From assembly GCA_013041745.1 (NCBI GenBank), contig JABDRN010000045.1:1-49733 (forward strand): a DNA stretch of 49,733 nt, in the 5' to 3' direction. Both the position numbers and the translations under genes were made by a program. Source of the DNA: Gammaproteobacteria bacterium. Lineage in GTDB: Bacteria; Pseudomonadota; Gammaproteobacteria; SZUA-229. This document shows positions 25,941 through 36,083 of this stretch, piece after piece; within the stretch, counting starts at the first letter, position 1, and each line of letters begins with the position of its first letter. Under the pieces are notes generated by a model that was not told where the DNA came from, ran no database searches, and was given only the letters and a program-made list of their open reading frames with translations.

Positions 25941-28193
25941 CTAGAATTTGAATGGGCTCATACCGATCTGTTCGATCGTATCAACCATTTCGTTAATGAT
26001 TTTCGGAACTTTATGAATATCAGTGATCGATATCTCATAAGTCTGTACACGTTCTTTTTCAAGACTCAATGACTCGAGCGTATCACCAACTTTTGACATA
26101 CGCTCCTGCGCCATCAACGAACCCTTGACGAAGTGACACTGGTAGTCATCACCGCTTGGGCAACCCATCAGGATGATACCGTCATAACCACTGTTCATCG
26201 AGTCGGTGATCCAGCTCAGGCTGACAGAGCCTAAACAACGAACCGGTATGATACGTGTAAACGCACTGTATTCCAGTTTGTTCTGTGCAGCCATATCCAG
26301 TGCAGGATAGGCATCGTTCTCACAGGCCAGCACCAGGATACGCGGTTTCTCGTCGAACTCATCAGGGATATCAACTGCTTTAAGCTGTTGACCGACGGTA
26401 TCGATCGAGTAGTTCTCGAACGAGATAACACGTACCGGACAGGCTCCCATACAGGTACCGCAACGGCGACAGCGTGACTCATTGAACTCGGGATAACCGT
26501 CATCGGTTTCGTTGATAGCACCGAAAGGACACTCAACCGTGCAGCGCTTACACTGTGTACAACCTTCAGCACGGAAGGTCGGGAAACTGAGATCTGCTAC
26601 ACGTGGATGTGCTGCTTTACCCAGACCTGCATTTTCAGCTGCTGCGATCGCTTTCATCGCTGCACCCATGGCATCATCCATCGCCTGCTGGGTATCCATC
26701 GGTCGACGAACCGGTCCTGCAGTATAGATACCGGTACGCTGGGTCTCATATGGGAAACAGATGAAGTGTGAGTCAGCAAAACCGTTATCCATGTGCGGCA
26801 CGTCTTTGCCCTGACGATAGTCAAGATTCAGGATAGACTCGACATCGATACGAATTTCTTTTTCTTCGCCAGCCTTTTCAGCCGCGATGTCCTCATTATC
26901 CTGATCAGTTAACTCTGCACGGCTCGGCTGGCCTGCATTAGGTACCATGCCTGTCGCCAGCACGACCATGTCGACTTCGAGATCAACGTCTTCGTCGAGG
27001 ATCAGGTCTTTGAACTTGACCGTCGGGTTTGCGCCATCGACTACTTCAGATGCGATACCTTTGGTAAAGATAACACCTTTTTTCTGACCACTGCGATAGA
27101 AGTTCTCGCCACCAGCACCCGGGGTACGCAGATCAGAGAACAGCACCGTAGTATCGACATCTGCATTCTGATCTTTGAAATACATCGCCTGCTTGATCGA
27201 AGCAGAACAGCAGTAACCCGAACAGTGTTCCAGGTGGCCTTCTTTCTTGCTGCGTTGACCGGCACACTGGATGAACAATACGCTCTGTACTTCTTTACCG
27301 TCAGAAGGACGCTTGATAGCACCGCCGTCGGCTTCTTTTGCCAACGCTTCCAGCTCCATCTGAGTAACGACATCTTTGTTCTTGCCATAAGCGAATTCAG
27401 GCAGCTGGTTTGCATCATACTCTGTGAAACCTGAAGCCTGGACGATAGCACCGAAATCCTTGGTCTCTGTGCTGCCACTCTCAGTGCTGATATCAGCTGC
27501 GAAACGGCCTGGCGCGCCGGCTGTATTCGTCAGTGTAGAATTCAGACAAACGGTGATATTGCTATCAGCTTCAACTGCTGCAACCATCGCATCGACACCG
27601 TTATCTTCCGGGTCTGCATACGGTGCTGATGTCGGGATCTTCTTGTATAGCTTCGCGGTTGCACCGCCCAGTTCACCGGATTTTTCAACGATGGTACAAG
27701 GGTAACCGGCTTTAGACGCTTCCAGTGCAGCAGTCATGCCTGCAACACCGCCACCGGCGATCAGGATATTCTTGTTCACACTCTGCTGGCCGCTGGCTTC
27801 AGGGATCTTCATGTACTTCGACTCGGCACATGCCATACGGATATAGTCGTCTGCCATCTCCTGCGTAGTCTCACGCTGGTCGTCTTCATCAGGGCGAACC
27901 CAGATCACGCCTTCACGCAGGTTTGCACGTGACAGGGTTACGTTGTCAAAGTTAAATGCTTCTGTTTTCGCACGTCGCGAGCATGCAGCCAGCACAACAT
28001 GGTTAACACCTTCGTTATCGATATCGTCCTGGATCATCTTGACGCCGGCTTCTGAACACAGGAAGTCGTGCTGCTGACAGACCGCAGCTTTACCGTCGCG
28101 TGTCGCAGTCATCTCGAGCTGAGAGGAATCCAGACGCTCGCCGATTCCACAGCCGTTACAGATATAAGCACCAATTTTCATTTCATCAGCCAT
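25941..28193 (-). CDS. qmoB: QmoB: HdrA-like flavoprotein with ferredoxin and MvhD-like domains
   Basis: QmoB (750 aa) belongs to the quinone-interacting oxidoreductase that exchanges electrons with APS reductase. An N-terminal segment with CNGCGIGERLD precedes an FAD-binding HdrA core (ILIAGGGVAGMTAALEAS, ~residue 145 on). Two [4Fe-4S] motifs follow, CTQCKRCTVECP and CRRCGTCMGACP (~545-590). From ~616 there is an MvhD/FlpD-like domain (VLACENDAYPALD, VRCLGSV, GCPSGDDYQCHF). This domain order and length are typical of QmoB rather than plain HdrA. No APS reductase (aprBA) genes are in the window. Confidence 0.92.
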   Translation of the reverse strand: MADEMKIGAYICNGCGIGERLDSSQLEMTATRDGKAAVCQQHDFLCSEAGVKMIQDDIDNEGVNHVVLAACSRRAKTEAFNFDNVTLSRANLREGVIWVRPDEDDQRETTQEMADDYIRMACAESKYMKIPEASGQQSVNKNILIAGGGVAGMTAALEASKAGYPCTIVEKSGELGGATAKLYKKIPTSAPYADPEDNGVDAMVAAVEADSNITVCLNSTLTNTAGAPGRFAADISTESGSTETKDFGAIVQASGFTEYDANQLPEFAYGKNKDVVTQMELEALAKEADGGAIKRPSDGKEVQSVLFIQCAGQRSKKEGHLEHCSGYCCSASIKQAMYFKDQNADVDTTVLFSDLRTPGAGGENFYRSGQKKGVIFTKGIASEVVDGANPTVKFKDLILDEDVDLEVDMVVLATGMVPNAGQPSRAELTDQDNEDIAAEKAGEEKEIRIDVESILNLDYRQGKDVPHMDNGFADSHFICFPYETQRTGIYTAGPVRRPMDTQQAMDDAMGAAMKAIAAAENAGLGKAAHPRVADLSFPTFRAEGCTQCKRCTVECPFGAINETDDGYPEFNESRCRRCGTCMGACPVRVISFENYSIDTVGQQLKAVDIPDEFDEKPRILVLACENDAYPALDMAAQNKLEYSAFTRIIPVRCLGSVSLSWITDSMNSGYDGIILMGCPSGDDYQCHFVKGSLMAQERMSKVGDTLESLSLEKERVQTYEISITDIHKVPKIINEMVDTIEQIGMSPFKF

Positions 28194-28196
28194 GGT

Positions 28197-29483
28197 CTAG
28201 CCCTCCGCCTGTGCTACTTTATTAACAACCTGTATGGCTCTTAACGCAGAAGCTGTTGCACTTTGCACTGCACGGTTAACGTCCAGTGCATCAGATGAAC
28301 AACCAGCAGCAAACACACCGCCATTGGCTTCGTCATGTTCGATGAAGCCTTCGTCATTCACTTTAATTTCGATCGGGAACGTATCTTTATCGACACTTGG
28401 TTCCATACCAATCGCTAGCACGACGAGGTCATGCTCATTTGCATAACGGTTGTAACCTTCGGTGTCGACACCGTTCAATACCGGGTTGCCGTTCTCTTTA
28501 TTCTCGACGATGTTGGCAACTTTCGATTTGATGAAAGTGACGTTTTCATCGTCCTGTACCTTCTGGTAGAAGTTGTCGAAGCGGTCGATGGCACGGATAT
28601 CGATATAGTAGATCGATACATCAGCATCGTCACCAAACTTCTCAGAGACGTATGTTGACTGCTTGAGTGAAGCCATGCAGCAGATACGCGAACAATGCTT
28701 CAGATAGTTGCGGTCACGTGAACCGGCACACTGTATGAATGCGACGTTCTTGGCCTCTTTACCGTCAGATGGACGCACCAGCTTGCCTTCGGTAGGACCA
28801 AACGGGTCCATCAGGCGTTCGAACTCGACGCTGGTGATAACGTTAGCGATACGGTCATAACCATATGGCTGGATCTTGTTGGCATCATATGGACGCCAGC
28901 CGGTTGCCCAGACGACTGCACCAGCTTTCAGCTCGATGGTCTCTTCCTGCATGTCCAGATCGATCGCATCGTATTTACATGCGTCTTTGGCTTTCTGCGC
29001 ATCATCGCTGCCGATCATGCCTGGATCGATGACATAACGCTTTGGCATCGCCATGTTATGCGGCAGATAAGCACCTTTGTGCTTGTTCATGTTGTAGTTA
29101 TGCTCATCATCAAACTCGGCTTCGACTGCATCAGCACAAGCACCGCAGGCGGTACAGTTTGAGTTCACATAACGTGGGCTAACTTTCACAGTTGCTGTGT
29201 AATCGCCAGCTTCACCCTGCAGGTCAGTCACTTCCGCCATGGTAAGAACGGTGATGTTCTTGTTCGCAGCCATACGTCGCTGGTTTATTTCCAGGCCACA
29301 GGTCGGAAAACATAACTTGGGGAAGTATTTATATAATTTGGTTACTCGACCACCAACAGAGGGTGTCTTTTCAATAACAATAACCTGTTTGCCGACTTCG
29401 GCAGCTTCTAATGCAGCAGTCATGCCGCTTATGCCACCGCCAACAACCAGGATTGTCTGATTAGTTGCAACTATATCCGACAT
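28197..29483 (-). CDS. qmoA: QmoA: HdrA-like flavoprotein
   Basis: QmoA (428 aa) is the short HdrA-type FAD protein of the Qmo complex. The FAD site is VVGGGISGMTAALEAAEVGK. Cysteine motifs include CFPTCGLEINQRRM, CTACGAC near residue 113, and a late KHCSRICCMASLKQ. Compared with QmoB it lacks the ferredoxin and MvhD domains. It is the first gene of the operon; a clear GGAGG ribosome binding site lies at about 29490. Its stop is only three bases before the qmoB start. Function in electron transfer between quinone and APS reductase is by family. Confidence 0.92.
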   Translation of the reverse strand: MSDIVATNQTILVVGGGISGMTAALEAAEVGKQVIVIEKTPSVGGRVTKLYKYFPKLCFPTCGLEINQRRMAANKNITVLTMAEVTDLQGEAGDYTATVKVSPRYVNSNCTACGACADAVEAEFDDEHNYNMNKHKGAYLPHNMAMPKRYVIDPGMIGSDDAQKAKDACKYDAIDLDMQEETIELKAGAVVWATGWRPYDANKIQPYGYDRIANVITSVEFERLMDPFGPTEGKLVRPSDGKEAKNVAFIQCAGSRDRNYLKHCSRICCMASLKQSTYVSEKFGDDADVSIYYIDIRAIDRFDNFYQKVQDDENVTFIKSKVANIVENKENGNPVLNGVDTEGYNRYANEHDLVVLAIGMEPSVDKDTFPIEIKVNDEGFIEHDEANGGVFAAGCSSDALDVNRAVQSATASALRAIQVVNKVAQAEG

Positions 29484-29724
29484 CTTATTCCTCCAAAGGA
29501 TTTGTGTCAGTTTGAAAGCCCTAGAAAAATTAATGAAAATTCAATAACTTATCTGGATAAATATTTTTTATTAGCGCGTCATAATTTCAGCCCCGACGCT
29601 AGGAGTGCGTATGATACATGTTTCGGCTAATTTTCTCTATAAAATGGGCAAAAAACAGGGCTATGGTTGTTGTATGTTTGGATAAATTTTACTTATGATT
29701 AAGCAAGTTAATTTATGACCCACA

Positions 29725-30144
29725 ATGACAGGTCACACAGTAATGAAAACTAATTTAGAACCGATCGAATTATGTCCATGCGGCAGCGGCATGCCTTATC
29801 ACAGTTGCTGCCAGCCTTATATCGAGAAGAATTCCGAGGCACCTACCGCCGAAGCGCTGATGCGCTCACGCTATACCGCTTTCGTTTTATCTGATGAAGA
29901 ATATCTGCGCTACAGCTGGCACCCTGACTATTGTCCTGAAAACATCCGCCTCGATGAAAACACGCGATGGCTGGGACTCAAAATAGTCAATACTGCAGCT
30001 GGGAACCCGGACGATGAGACCGGTGAAGTCGAATTCGTCGCACGCAGCAAACGCCATGGCAGGGCCACTCGTCTGCATGAAAACAGCCGATTCTTGCGTT
30101 ATGAAAAACGCTGGGTATATCTTGATGGAAAATTTCGTAAATAA
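29725..30144 (+). CDS. ychJ: YchJ-family SEC-C motif protein
   Basis: This 139-residue protein begins with a zinc-binding SEC-C motif (CPCGSGMPYHSCCQPY) and continues with the YchJ core (LMRSRYTAFVLSDEEYLRYSWHP, quoted here only as a family block beginning at residue ~50). The end (RFLRYEKRWVYLDGKF) also fits. The function of YchJ proteins is not established. The ATG at 29743 is an equally possible start, losing six residues. It stands alone between the qmo promoter region and slt. Confidence 0.88.
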   Translation: MTGHTVMKTNLEPIELCPCGSGMPYHSCCQPYIEKNSEAPTAEALMRSRYTAFVLSDEEYLRYSWHPDYCPENIRLDENTRWLGLKIVNTAAGNPDDETGEVEFVARSKRHGRATRLHENSRFLRYEKRWVYLDGKFRK

Positions 30145-30265
30145 TCCCTATTATTACCCAGTTTGAACTAAACTTTACCATGAGCAGCATTTCTCAATAA
30201 CTGCCGACGGGCAGTTAACAAAAATAATTGTAGAAAAATAAAAACATCGGGAACACATAAGGGTC

Positions 30266-32494
30266 ATGAAAGAAAGCCTAATATTATTGTCATTCTCTTC
30301 ACTACTGGTTGCCTCTTCTGGCACCCTCAGTCAGCCTACGGACAAACCAGTTACAGCCTCAAACAGCAGAATCCAGCAAGATCAACTTGATCCCTTTAGC
30401 ACTGACCCAGAATCGAATAAAAACACACTTGAGAAGCCACTGATGCTGGCAAACATCAGTACTATCGATGACAGCCAGATATTAAAGTCAGAGTCCATTA
30501 CAAAACGTAAGACAGACACTCCCGAGGTCGAAAACAATAATCAGCCGGCGCTCAAAAATCCGTCCGCCGAAGTGGATGCCTTTCAGCCTGAAACAACCGG
30601 GCAGTCATCATCTCAAAACTTTACTGACGAAGAGATAGCACACTTGCGCCAGCTCTTCCTGCAGGCCGAAAACGCCCTGAAAAAGAATGATGAATCCGCA
30701 TATTTCTCGCTCGCTGAACAGCTGAAAGAATATCCGCTATACCCTAACCTGCGATACCAGTGGCTAAAAAAGAATCTCGACCAGGAACAACAGGTAAAAG
30801 ATTTCCTGACGGACCATAGCTCATCAAGATACGCTGGCATATTGAAACGTAAGTGGCTGCACCACCTGGGCAAGAAACAACAATGGCCACTGATATTAGA
30901 GAACCGATTAGTAACAAAAGACGCAACTCTAAACTGTTATTACCACCGCGCACAATTCAATACCGGAAACCAGCGTGCCGCACTCTATGGCGCCAGAGAC
31001 CTATGGGTCGTCGGCCGATCACAACCTCGTGTATGCGACCCCCTGTTTTCACAACTGAAAAAATCTGACCTGTTCACCCAGGATCTGCTCTGGCAGCGTT
31101 TCGATGCTGCATTAAAAAACAACAAGGTCAGCCTGGCATCCTATGTCGCCGGCCTGATGCCAAAAGAACACCAGGCCACCACCAGACTTTGGCTGAACCT
31201 GCACCGCAGCCCTGCACGTTACGTTCCTCGGCTATTAACCAAACCTGAGAACGATCAATCAGCATTGATGTTCCGACATGGCATAGACCGCCTCGCCGGT
31301 AGAGATATAGCAACTGCGATCAAGCTCTGGGACAGCTACAAAAACAATTTCGATATCGACAAAAACAGTGCCAACAAACTGGAAAAACGCCTCGCTTTCA
31401 AACTCGCTTACGAAAAAAACTCGGAGGCTTACGACCGCTTCAGCAAGCTGGACGATACTGATGAGAGCAGCAGAACCTGGCGCATCCGTACAGCCCTGCT
31501 AGAGCAGAACTGGCAGAACGTAATATCAGCGATTGCAGACCTCAACGAAGAAGAGAAAGCCCAGGATAAATGGAAATACTGGCTGGCCCGCGCTTACCTG
31601 GAAACAGACCAGGCAGATCAGGCCGAACTATTGCTAACTGACCTTGCTAACGAGCGAAGCTTTTATGGCTACCTCGCTGCCGACAGAGTAAACAGCCTGT
31701 ACCAGCTTTCCCACAATCCGGTCGACGTTACCGCCGAAGATATTGACAAGCTCAAGAATCAGAAAGAATTTCGTGTCGCCTTTGAGCTGATGGTGCTCGA
31801 TAAGAAGAATGAGGCCAAGCTGCAGTGGTGGCATGCCTCACGACACCTGGATAAAAACGAGATCCTGGTTGCAGCAAAACTGGCGCAACGCTGGCAGTGG
31901 GATGAGATAGCGATATTCACCATCGCTAAAGCAAAATACTGGGATGATATAGAAGTCCGCTTCCCTCTCAGCTACACCGACAAGATCCATGAAAACTCGG
32001 AACAGCACAACCTGAACCCGGTGATCGTTTATGGCCTGATCCGTCGCGAGAGTGCCTTCAATGAAAAAGCCACTTCACCTACCGGTGCGCGTGGCCTGAT
32101 GCAGATCATGCCCAGGACCGGACGTGACATCGCAAGGAACCTGAACGAACGCTGGCGCGGTAAGAACAGCCTGTACAACCCGGTTACAAATATAAAATAC
32201 GGCTCGTATTATTATCAAAGACTTTTAAAGCAGTTCGATGGCCATTATGCGCTGGCACTGGCTGCTTATAACGCTGGCCCTGAAAGGGTCAAGAAGTGGT
32301 TACCGGAAGACAAAGCCATACCTGCAGATATCTGGATCGAGACTATCCCCTACCGGGAGACTCGTGATTATGTCGCTTCAGTGCTGGCCTATGCTCTCAT
32401 CTACCAGCAACGTACTCAGGTCGTAGACCCCGAGGATGAGCTGTCGATGGATGACTTCACACGTGATATAGAGCCACTGGACAGCGACTCTTAA
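30266..32494 (+). CDS. slt: Soluble lytic murein transglycosylase (Slt70 type)
   Basis: The 742-residue periplasmic enzyme cleaves peptidoglycan to 1,6-anhydromuropeptides. A signal sequence (LILLSFSSLLVASSG) is followed by an acidic low-complexity region to ~120 and the helical superhelix domain. The catalytic domain has YGLIRRESAFNEKA, with the catalytic Glu, then GARGLMQIMP and ALAAYNAGPERVKKW. It is somewhat longer than E. coli Slt70 because of the N-terminal Ser/Asn/Gln-rich segment. It converges with the egtD gene, the two stops being 12 bases apart. Confidence 0.93.
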   Translation: MKESLILLSFSSLLVASSGTLSQPTDKPVTASNSRIQQDQLDPFSTDPESNKNTLEKPLMLANISTIDDSQILKSESITKRKTDTPEVENNNQPALKNPSAEVDAFQPETTGQSSSQNFTDEEIAHLRQLFLQAENALKKNDESAYFSLAEQLKEYPLYPNLRYQWLKKNLDQEQQVKDFLTDHSSSRYAGILKRKWLHHLGKKQQWPLILENRLVTKDATLNCYYHRAQFNTGNQRAALYGARDLWVVGRSQPRVCDPLFSQLKKSDLFTQDLLWQRFDAALKNNKVSLASYVAGLMPKEHQATTRLWLNLHRSPARYVPRLLTKPENDQSALMFRHGIDRLAGRDIATAIKLWDSYKNNFDIDKNSANKLEKRLAFKLAYEKNSEAYDRFSKLDDTDESSRTWRIRTALLEQNWQNVISAIADLNEEEKAQDKWKYWLARAYLETDQADQAELLLTDLANERSFYGYLAADRVNSLYQLSHNPVDVTAEDIDKLKNQKEFRVAFELMVLDKKNEAKLQWWHASRHLDKNEILVAAKLAQRWQWDEIAIFTIAKAKYWDDIEVRFPLSYTDKIHENSEQHNLNPVIVYGLIRRESAFNEKATSPTGARGLMQIMPRTGRDIARNLNERWRGKNSLYNPVTNIKYGSYYYQRLLKQFDGHYALALAAYNAGPERVKKWLPEDKAIPADIWIETIPYRETRDYVASVLAYALIYQQRTQVVDPEDELSMDDFTRDIEPLDSDS

Positions 32495-32506
32495 ACTTTT
32501 CTTGAA

Positions 32507-33487
32507 TCAGGCACCTGGACCTGCAACCTGCAGGTAGTGCACACTGAACAAACGCTCTTCATCGAGCCAGGTTTTGACACTGTTGAAGCCCGCCTCTCGG
32601 GCAAGCTGCTGGAAATGCTCGACAGTATATTTATGTGAATACTCGGTATGGATACGCTGGCCTTTTTCAAATTTAAAGACCTGGTCACCGATGCTTATAT
32701 GTTGATCCTGTCGGCTGACCAGGTGCATCTCTATGCGGTGTTTTTCTTTATTGAAAAAGGCAAGGTGCTCGAACTGCTCGAGATCAAAGTCAGCACCAAG
32801 CTCACGATTGATCCTGAGCAAGAGGTTCTTATTGAACTGCTCGGTAAATCCTTCTCTATCATTATAGGCCGCATTTAAGATCGCACTCTCTTTCTGCAGA
32901 TCGACACCGATCAACAGGCCGCCGTCATCGCCCACCATCATCCTGATCTCCCGTAATACCGTGACAGCCTGCTGTGGCAGAAAATTACCGATGGTTGAGC
33001 CGGGAAAGAAAGCGACTTTATTGACGGCTTCGACATGGTAAGGCAGTTCCAGATTGCCTGTGAAGTCGGCACATACAGCATGTACATTCAACCAGGTGAA
33101 TTCTGCCGCCAGCTTCTGCGCCTCATCCTGCAGGTAGCGCCTGGAAATATCGATAGGCAGGTAGGCGACAGGCCTGAGCGCATCCAGCAGCAAACGCACC
33201 TTATAACTGTCGCCACTACCCGGCTCGATCAACAGACAATCTTTTCCCAGCGTGTTGACGATATCATCGATATTATTCCGGATGATGCTGACCTCTGTTC
33301 TCGTCGGGTAATACTCTTGTGTGTTGCAGATGTCTTCAAACAGCCGGGAACCGGTCTCATCATAGAAATATTTGGGCAGGATATATGGTTCCGGCGCAGA
33401 CAGACCGCGAATGATGTCCTCACGAAAGTCGGCAATCTCTGGATGCTGATCAAAAAACTGGTAACGCTGCGGCTGTTTATCTGGCAT
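32507..33487 (-). CDS. egtD: EgtD-type histidine N-alpha-trimethyltransferase
   Basis: The 326-residue protein belongs to the EgtD family, which trimethylates histidine with S-adenosylmethionine to make hercynine. Conserved blocks include FDQHPEIADFREDI near the start, YFYDETGSRLFEDIC, the SAM site LIEPGSGDSYKVRLLLDAL and PGSTIGNFLPQQA. The C-terminus resembles RIHTEYSHKYTVE with AGF, as in the family. It lies next to a SelD fusion and close to SenB- and SenA-type genes, so the hercynine is probably destined for selenoneine, possibly also ergothioneine. No egtA, egtC or egtE is seen. Confidence 0.92.
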   Translation of the reverse strand: MPDKQPQRYQFFDQHPEIADFREDIIRGLSAPEPYILPKYFYDETGSRLFEDICNTQEYYPTRTEVSIIRNNIDDIVNTLGKDCLLIEPGSGDSYKVRLLLDALRPVAYLPIDISRRYLQDEAQKLAAEFTWLNVHAVCADFTGNLELPYHVEAVNKVAFFPGSTIGNFLPQQAVTVLREIRMMVGDDGGLLIGVDLQKESAILNAAYNDREGFTEQFNKNLLLRINRELGADFDLEQFEHLAFFNKEKHRIEMHLVSRQDQHISIGDQVFKFEKGQRIHTEYSHKYTVEHFQQLAREAGFNSVKTWLDEERLFSVHYLQVAGPGA

Positions 33488-33767
33488 TGTTTTGCATCGG
33501 TTTAGCTTTTTAGATTGTACTCACCCTATCGCAGTCATGGTATCGTCGCAACAAAAAACATCGGCGAATACATTCCGCTCCTACAGAACCACTCTCCTTT
33601 AGAAGCGCTATGTTAAGCGCGATCGCGACCTGCCTGTGAAGAGTCGTTCAGCGGTGGCGGCCAAGCTCTAACCAGTTCTAAAATGATGACATTTAAACAG
33701 CCATAAATTACGTGTAAGCTAGACCCTGTCGTTCCATCAAAAACCGAGTATTTCGAAAACTACCTGC

Positions 33768-36038
33768 ATGAATAACGCGAACACAATACCGGTCATAAAG
33801 GATCTCGTTCTAGTAGGCGGCGGTCATAGCCATCTTTTCGTACTGAAATATTTTGCTATGAACCCGGTACCGGGATTACGCCTGACATTGATCACCCGTG
33901 ATCTGCACACACCCTATTCCGGCATGTTGCCCGGTTATATCGCCGGCCATTACCAGTATGATGAAGCACATATCGATCTGCGGCCACTGGCACAATTTGC
34001 CCAGGCACGAATCTACCATGCCGAAGTCAGTGATATCGATCTTGAAAACAGCAACATCATCTGCCCTGGCCGACCACCAATACATTTTGATGTTGTTTCC
34101 ATCAATATCGGCTCGCGTCCCGGCACACTGCATATCCCCGGTGCCGATAGTTACAGCATGCCGGTAAAACCGATCGACCACTTCCTCGATCATTGGGCCC
34201 TGCTCTCTGACAGGATAGTAACAGCTGAAGATGATTTTCACCTCGCCATCGTTGGCGGCGGTGCCGGCGGTGTCGAGATGGCACTGGCAACACAGTATCG
34301 ACTGAAACACTTGCTCAGGCAGCAGCATCGTTCCGACGAATTCCTGCACATCGACTTATATTGCGGCAGCGATGGTATTCTTCCTACCCATAACAAGCAG
34401 GTACAAAAACGTTTTCGCCGGATCCTCGAACAACGAGATATTCGAGTGCACTTCAGCACCCGCGTAGAAGAAGTGCATGAGAACCACCTGCTGACCAGCG
34501 ATGGTGAACAGCCGCAGGCAGATGGTGTCATATGGGTCACCAACGCATCCGCGCCGGCATGGTTGGCAGAGACCGGTCTGGACCTGGATGAAAAAGGCTT
34601 CATCGCGGTAAATGACAGCCTGCAATCAAGCTCGCATGATAACGTTTTCGCTGCCGGTGATATCGCCTCGGTGATCGATCACCCGCGCCCCAAGTCGGGG
34701 GTATTTGCAGTTCGCCAGGGACCACCGTTAGCCCGTAACCTGGCGCGTGCGATACAGAATCGACCAGTCAAAGTATTCATCCCGCAGACCAATTTCCTGG
34801 GGCTGATCAGTACCGGTGATAAATATGCCATCGCCTCCCGCGGCAACTGGTCTCTCGAAGGTGCCTGGTTATGGAACATAAAAGACTGGATCGACCGGCG
34901 CTTCATGAAAAACTTTAATGATCTGCCCGAGATGCAACAGCCCGGTCTACCGCAATTCGACCGAGCGATGACGGATGACAAGACACTGCATGAGATATCA
35001 GCCATCGCCATGCGCTGCGGTGGCTGTGGTGCCAAAGTCGGCAGCACGGTGTTATCTCGAGTGATCAATCGTTTACACCCGATCAGCCGGGACGATATCG
35101 TCATCGGATTGGCTGATCCGGATGATGCCTCGGTCACCGAAGTACCCGCAGGAAAACTGGTCGTACAGAGCGTCGATTATTTTCGCAGCTTCATCGATGA
35201 TCCATATGTCTTCGGACAGATTGCAGCCAACCATGCACTCAGCGATATCTTTGCAATGGGCGCGGAAACACAGTCTGCGATGGCGATAGCTACTATTCCC
35301 TATGGTATCGAAGACCAGGTCGAGGACCAGCTGTTTCAGGCCATGTCTGGCGCCATAGACGTATTGAATGCCAGTAACACCGCGCTGGTCGGCGGACATT
35401 CCAGTGAAGGTGCCGAGCTTTCATTTGGCCTCTCAGTGACCGGCCTCGCTAGCCGCGAGCAGGTGATGAGAAAATCCGGTATGCAGCCAGGCGACATCTT
35501 GATCATCACCAAGGCATTGGGTACCGGCACCCTGTTTGCGGCCGACATGCGATTAAAAGCGAAAGGCCGATGGATCGATGCAGCCCTGCAGAGCATGCTG
35601 TTATCAAACCAGGCGGCAGGATTTTGCATGCATCGCCATGGCGCCACTGCCTGTACTGATATAACCGGTTTTGGCCTGCTCGGTCATATCGTTGAGATGA
35701 CTCGCTCCTCAGGCAACAGCGTCGAACTTGCATTAGATTCACTGCCGATCATGGATGGTGCTCTGGAGATGATCGAGGCCGGCATATTCAGTTCCCTGCA
35801 GCAGCAGAATGTCCGGCTGCGCCGTGCGATAAAAGACCCTGGCGAACTGAGAGAGCATAAACACTTCCCGTTATTATTTGATCCACAGACATCTGGCGGC
35901 CTGCTCGCTGCGATTCCAGCTGATAAGGCCGAAGCATGTTTAGCTGAACTGCGTGAGCTCGGCTACCCTGCCAGCGTGATCATCGGTTCGGTGATCGACG
36001 ACGAGCAAAGCGTGGAAAGTGTTAGCTTAAAAGCGTAA
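33768..36038 (+). CDS. selD: NDH-like flavoprotein fused to selenide, water dikinase (SelD/SenC role)
   Basis: This 756-residue protein has two parts. Residues 1 to ~390 form a pyridine-nucleotide:disulfide oxidoreductase-like domain with VLVGGGHSHLFVLKYF and a second dinucleotide site, IVGGGAGGVEMALA. Residues ~405-756 are SelD, which makes selenophosphate from selenide and ATP. Its catalytic pair is preserved as C420 and K423 in RCGGCGAKVG, followed by DYFRSFIDDPYVFGQIAANH, GGHSSEGAE, DITGFGLLGH and DPQTSGGLL. Fusions of this kind are known in cyanobacteria and proteobacteria; the flavoprotein's substrate is not established. The position between egtD and senB-senA suggests service to selenoneine synthesis. 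Confidence 0.93.
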   Translation: MNNANTIPVIKDLVLVGGGHSHLFVLKYFAMNPVPGLRLTLITRDLHTPYSGMLPGYIAGHYQYDEAHIDLRPLAQFAQARIYHAEVSDIDLENSNIICPGRPPIHFDVVSINIGSRPGTLHIPGADSYSMPVKPIDHFLDHWALLSDRIVTAEDDFHLAIVGGGAGGVEMALATQYRLKHLLRQQHRSDEFLHIDLYCGSDGILPTHNKQVQKRFRRILEQRDIRVHFSTRVEEVHENHLLTSDGEQPQADGVIWVTNASAPAWLAETGLDLDEKGFIAVNDSLQSSSHDNVFAAGDIASVIDHPRPKSGVFAVRQGPPLARNLARAIQNRPVKVFIPQTNFLGLISTGDKYAIASRGNWSLEGAWLWNIKDWIDRRFMKNFNDLPEMQQPGLPQFDRAMTDDKTLHEISAIAMRCGGCGAKVGSTVLSRVINRLHPISRDDIVIGLADPDDASVTEVPAGKLVVQSVDYFRSFIDDPYVFGQIAANHALSDIFAMGAETQSAMAIATIPYGIEDQVEDQLFQAMSGAIDVLNASNTALVGGHSSEGAELSFGLSVTGLASREQVMRKSGMQPGDILIITKALGTGTLFAADMRLKAKGRWIDAALQSMLLSNQAAGFCMHRHGATACTDITGFGLLGHIVEMTRSSGNSVELALDSLPIMDGALEMIEAGIFSSLQQQNVRLRRAIKDPGELREHKHFPLLFDPQTSGGLLAAIPADKAEACLAELRELGYPASVIIGSVIDDEQSVESVSLKA

Positions 36039-36083
36039 GTTTTTTTCATCGCTGAAGCGCAGAGCAAAAAATATAACTAATAT

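Noticed and set aside
24388-29483. Reading the Hdr genes as the sHdr (lipoate-linked) sulfur oxidation system
   Set aside because: sHdr has hdrC1B1A-hyp-hdrC2B2 and lipoate-binding genes; here there are two HdrA-like genes, one with an MvhD domain, which is the QmoA-QmoB pattern.
30197-30214. Terminator at AACTGCC-GAC-GGGCAGTT between ychJ and slt
   Set aside because: The 7-8-bp stem with a 3-base loop is perfect, but neither strand has a T-run after it, so termination cannot be supported.
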